DNA of 5,292 nt from positions 1 to 5,292 of the forward strand of contig JAATGX010000167.1 of the NCBI GenBank assembly GCA_015688915.1, in the 5' to 3' direction. The position numbers and the translations under genes are program-made. The notes under the pieces were generated by a model, which was not told the origin of the DNA, did no database searches, and saw nothing but the letters and a program-made list of their open reading frames with translations. This document shows, one piece after another, positions 3,976-5,292 of this stretch. The stretch's first letter is position 1, and each line of letters begins with the position of its first letter. The stretch comes from Desulfuromonadales bacterium. Its GTDB lineage: Bacteria > Desulfobacterota > Desulfuromonadia > Geobacterales > Pseudopelobacteraceae.

Positions 3976-4046
3976 ACTTGTCAACATTGTTGAAAACTCA
4001 GGCGCCCGAAGGACCCGCAGGCGAGTTTTCAATACTGTTGTCAAGT
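3976..4046. repeat. Long imperfect inverted repeat (24-bp arms)
   Basis: The arms at 3976-3999 and 4023-4046 match in 21 of 24 positions when one is reversed; the mismatches are at arm positions 6, 12 and 14. The 23-nt centre contains CGCC and GGCG ends that extend the fold. The AT-richer arms (TTGAAAACTC type) stand out against the GC-rich surroundings. It is the longest inverted repeat in the window, a good candidate for a relaxosome or regulator binding site about 150-220 bp before the relaxase start. Confidence 0.7.
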
Positions 4047-4071
4047 CGTCGGCACCCGAAGGGCGGCGACT
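4044..4071. repeat. Hairpin overlapping the right end of the long inverted repeat
   Basis: AGTCGTCG (4044-4051) pairs with CGGCGACT (4064-4071) with one T-G wobble; inside it, CCC-GAA-GGG (4055-4063) forms a small triloop stem. It shares three bases with the 24-bp arm to its left, so the two structures compete. Confidence 0.45.
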
Positions 4072-4116
4072 CGCGGCAGCATGCGAGACGCCGGGCGTAG
4101 CCTGCCTTTTCGGGAT

Positions 4117-4142
4117 ACCCGCCGTAGGCGGGTCGCATTTTT
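4117..4142 (+). terminator. GC hairpin followed by T5, upstream of the relaxase gene
   Basis: ACCCGCC-GTA-GGCGGGT (4117-4133) is a perfect 7-bp stem with a 3-nt loop. CGCA and five T residues (4138-4142) follow, so it resembles a weak intrinsic terminator on the plus strand. It lies 57 nt before the relaxase ATG and could limit read-through into it or act as a leader structure; the T-run is short and offset. Confidence 0.4.
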
Positions 4143-4149
4143 CGATAAC

Positions 4150-4164
4150 GGGCGCGAAGCGCCC
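4150..4164. repeat. Triloop hairpin just before the relaxase gene
   Basis: GGGCGC (4150-4155) and GCGCCC (4159-4164) form a perfect 6-bp stem with a GAA loop. In mRNA it would lie some 20 nt before the relaxase ribosome binding site (4186-4192). Confidence 0.5.
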
Positions 4165-4199
4165 CCGCGCGAATTTCATAAAATCAAGGTGGGATGATC

Positions 4200-5292
4200 A
4201 TGCTTTCAGTCTCGAAAGGCATGTCGGCTGGCGATGCCAGCTCGTATTTCAGCAAGGAAGATTATTATCTCAAAGGCGGCGAAGCTAGTCAGTGGCTGGG
4301 CACGGGCGCCGCGGCGCTGGGACTGGAAGGTGTAGTCAATAAGGGCGCATTCATGAACGTCTGCGAGGGCTACACCCCGGACGGCCACGATCGGCTCGTT
4401 GCCCCCAAGGTCACCAAGGATAAAGACGGCAATCAGGTGGAAAATCATCGCGCCGGCAACGACTTGACCTTTTCCGCGCCCAAATCCGTTTCCATTGCCT
4501 ACGCCGCCGGCGTTGACGGGATCAAGGGCGCCCACGATGCGGCTGTCAAGGCGATCATGGCCCACATCGAAAAACACTACGCACAGGCGCGCACCCCGGA
4601 CGGAATCCAGAATGGCACCCTGGTGGCCGCCAAGTTCGACCACGTCACCAGCCGTGCTATCGATCCACAGCTCCACAGCCATTGTTTCGTAGAGAACATG
4701 GTCCAGACTTTGGATGGCCAGTGGCGGGCGAACGAACCGAAGAACATTTTTGTAGACCAGAAAGCCCTGGGGCTCCTCTACCGGCAAGAGCTGATTAACG
4801 AGCTGCAGAAGATCGGCTTCGAGATCCAGTTCACCGACCGGGAGCAATTGTTGTTCGAGATCAAGGGCGTTGATCCCACGTTGATTGAGGAGTTCAGCAA
4901 GCGGCGGGAGGCCATCGAGGCGAAGGTGGCCGAGTGGCGGGCGAGTGGCGAACACAAAGATATTTCGGAAGCCAGGTTGTACGAAATGGCGGCACTGGAC
5001 ACTAGGGACCGGAAGATCGAGATCAGCAAGGAGGACGTGGTCCAGAAATGGGATCAGGGCTTCGAAGCGGCCGGGACCTCGCGTGAACAGGTCCGTGCCT
5101 CTCTTGAGGCCTCCAGGGAATCGAACCTGGAGAACCGGCGATTACAGGTGCAGGAAGAGGGCAAAGACAGCAGCGAGATGACGAAACGTGCAGCCGGGAT
5201 CCTCACCGATAAGGAAGCGGTCATGGATCGGGCGCAGTTGCTCAAGAGCGCCGCGCAAATCTCCGGCGGCCAGCACTCCCTTCAGGACCTCA
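4200..5292 (+). CDS. MobF conjugative relaxase (TraI/TrwC family), 5' part
   Basis: The gene is open at the right edge; 364 codons are seen. Relaxases of this family nick oriT, stay bound to the 5' end through a tyrosine and, in full-length proteins, unwind the DNA with a C-terminal helicase. The TrwC relaxase domain fills residues 1 to about 300. Y16 and the Y22-Y23 pair stand where the catalytic tyrosines of TrwC (Y18, Y26) lie. GxDLTFSAPKSVS (88-98 region) and FDHVTSR (146-152) follow, and DPQLHSH (155-161) supplies the three-histidine metal site, H148, H159 and H161. The residue after Y16 is F17 where F TraI has a second tyrosine. Residues from about 330 (AGILTDKEAVMDRAQLL) begin the next domain. 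ATG at 4200 has AAGGTGG (4186-4192) seven bases upstream; an in-frame ATG at 4194 is too close to that site. Confidence 0.95.
   Translation, partial: MLSVSKGMSAGDASSYFSKEDYYLKGGEASQWLGTGAAALGLEGVVNKGAFMNVCEGYTPDGHDRLVAPKVTKDKDGNQVENHRAGNDLTFSAPKSVSIAYAAGVDGIKGAHDAAVKAIMAHIEKHYAQARTPDGIQNGTLVAAKFDHVTSRAIDPQLHSHCFVENMVQTLDGQWRANEPKNIFVDQKALGLLYRQELINELQKIGFEIQFTDREQLLFEIKGVDPTLIEEFSKRREAIEAKVAEWRASGEHKDISEARLYEMAALDTRDRKIEISKEDVVQKWDQGFEAAGTSREQVRASLEASRESNLENRRLQVQEEGKDSSEMTKRAAGILTDKEAVMDRAQLLKSAAQISGGQHSLQDL

Larger units (their letters stand above)
3600..4199. other. Repeat-rich non-coding region, candidate oriT and relaxase control region
   Basis: About 600 nt between the divergently oriented hicAB and relaxase genes contain no ORF that I believe. 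The region is instead dense in inverted repeats, listed separately. Relaxases nick at an oriT made of inverted repeats, often next to their own gene, and this is the only such region in the window. A G/T-rich stretch on the plus strand at 3829-3858 (GATTTCGGGGTGAGTGCATG at its left) loosely resembles the G/T-rich nic region of F-like plasmids and lies just 3' of a hairpin. The overall oriT assignment is inference from context, and the exact nic position cannot be read from the sequence. Confidence 0.45.

Noticed and set aside
4206..4955. 249-codon minus-strand open frame
   Set aside because: It lies wholly antisense to the relaxase, whose plus-strand frame carries all family motifs. Long antisense frames are common in GC-rich genes.

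Overview
The window reads as accessory DNA from a conjugative plasmid or integrative conjugative element of a Gram-negative bacterium. The firmest anchors are the 5' end of a MobF (TraI/TrwC-type) conjugative relaxase at the right edge and a complete hicAB toxin-antitoxin pair in the middle. Shine-Dalgarno sites are strong and genes are tightly packed. The radical SAM and TSCPD proteins, together with fairly GC-rich coding sequence, would fit an anaerobic deltaproteobacterial host such as a Desulfuromonadales member. That host guess is an impression from gene content, not something the sequence proves.

Left edge (1-563): a possible tail of an upstream gene, then a small cysteine-rich ORF (35-277, +) whose 3' end converges with and overlaps a 60-codon ORF on the other strand (216-398, -). 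A 165-nt divergent spacer follows and carries a perfect 16-bp palindrome.

Left-centre (564-2754, +): five genes packed like one operon: an unrecognised 140-aa protein, a 121-aa protein with a C-terminal cysteine cluster, a 57-aa GTG-start single-span membrane protein, a stand-alone TSCPD-domain protein and a radical SAM enzyme. Neighbouring genes overlap by 17 nt, are 3 nt apart, overlap by 4 nt (ATGA) and are 28 nt apart. Three of the five carry clear cysteine metal-site signatures. The combination looks like a small metalloprotein or redox cargo module with no function I can name.

Centre (2755-3600): a 170-nt spacer, then hicB and hicA on the minus strand, transcribed hicA to hicB from a well-formed promoter. 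The promoter is embedded in two near-identical 20-bp palindromes 33 bp apart, the probable HicB operators. hicB has an essentially perfect Shine-Dalgarno, whereas hicA has none and may be nearly leaderless.

Right (3600-4199): about 600 nt of non-coding DNA rich in inverted repeats, comprising three tandem hairpins, nested inverted repeats, a 24-bp-arm imperfect inverted repeat and several triloop mini-hairpins. It sits directly upstream of the relaxase gene (4200 to the window end, open), so it is the natural candidate for the transfer origin (oriT) and relaxase control region.
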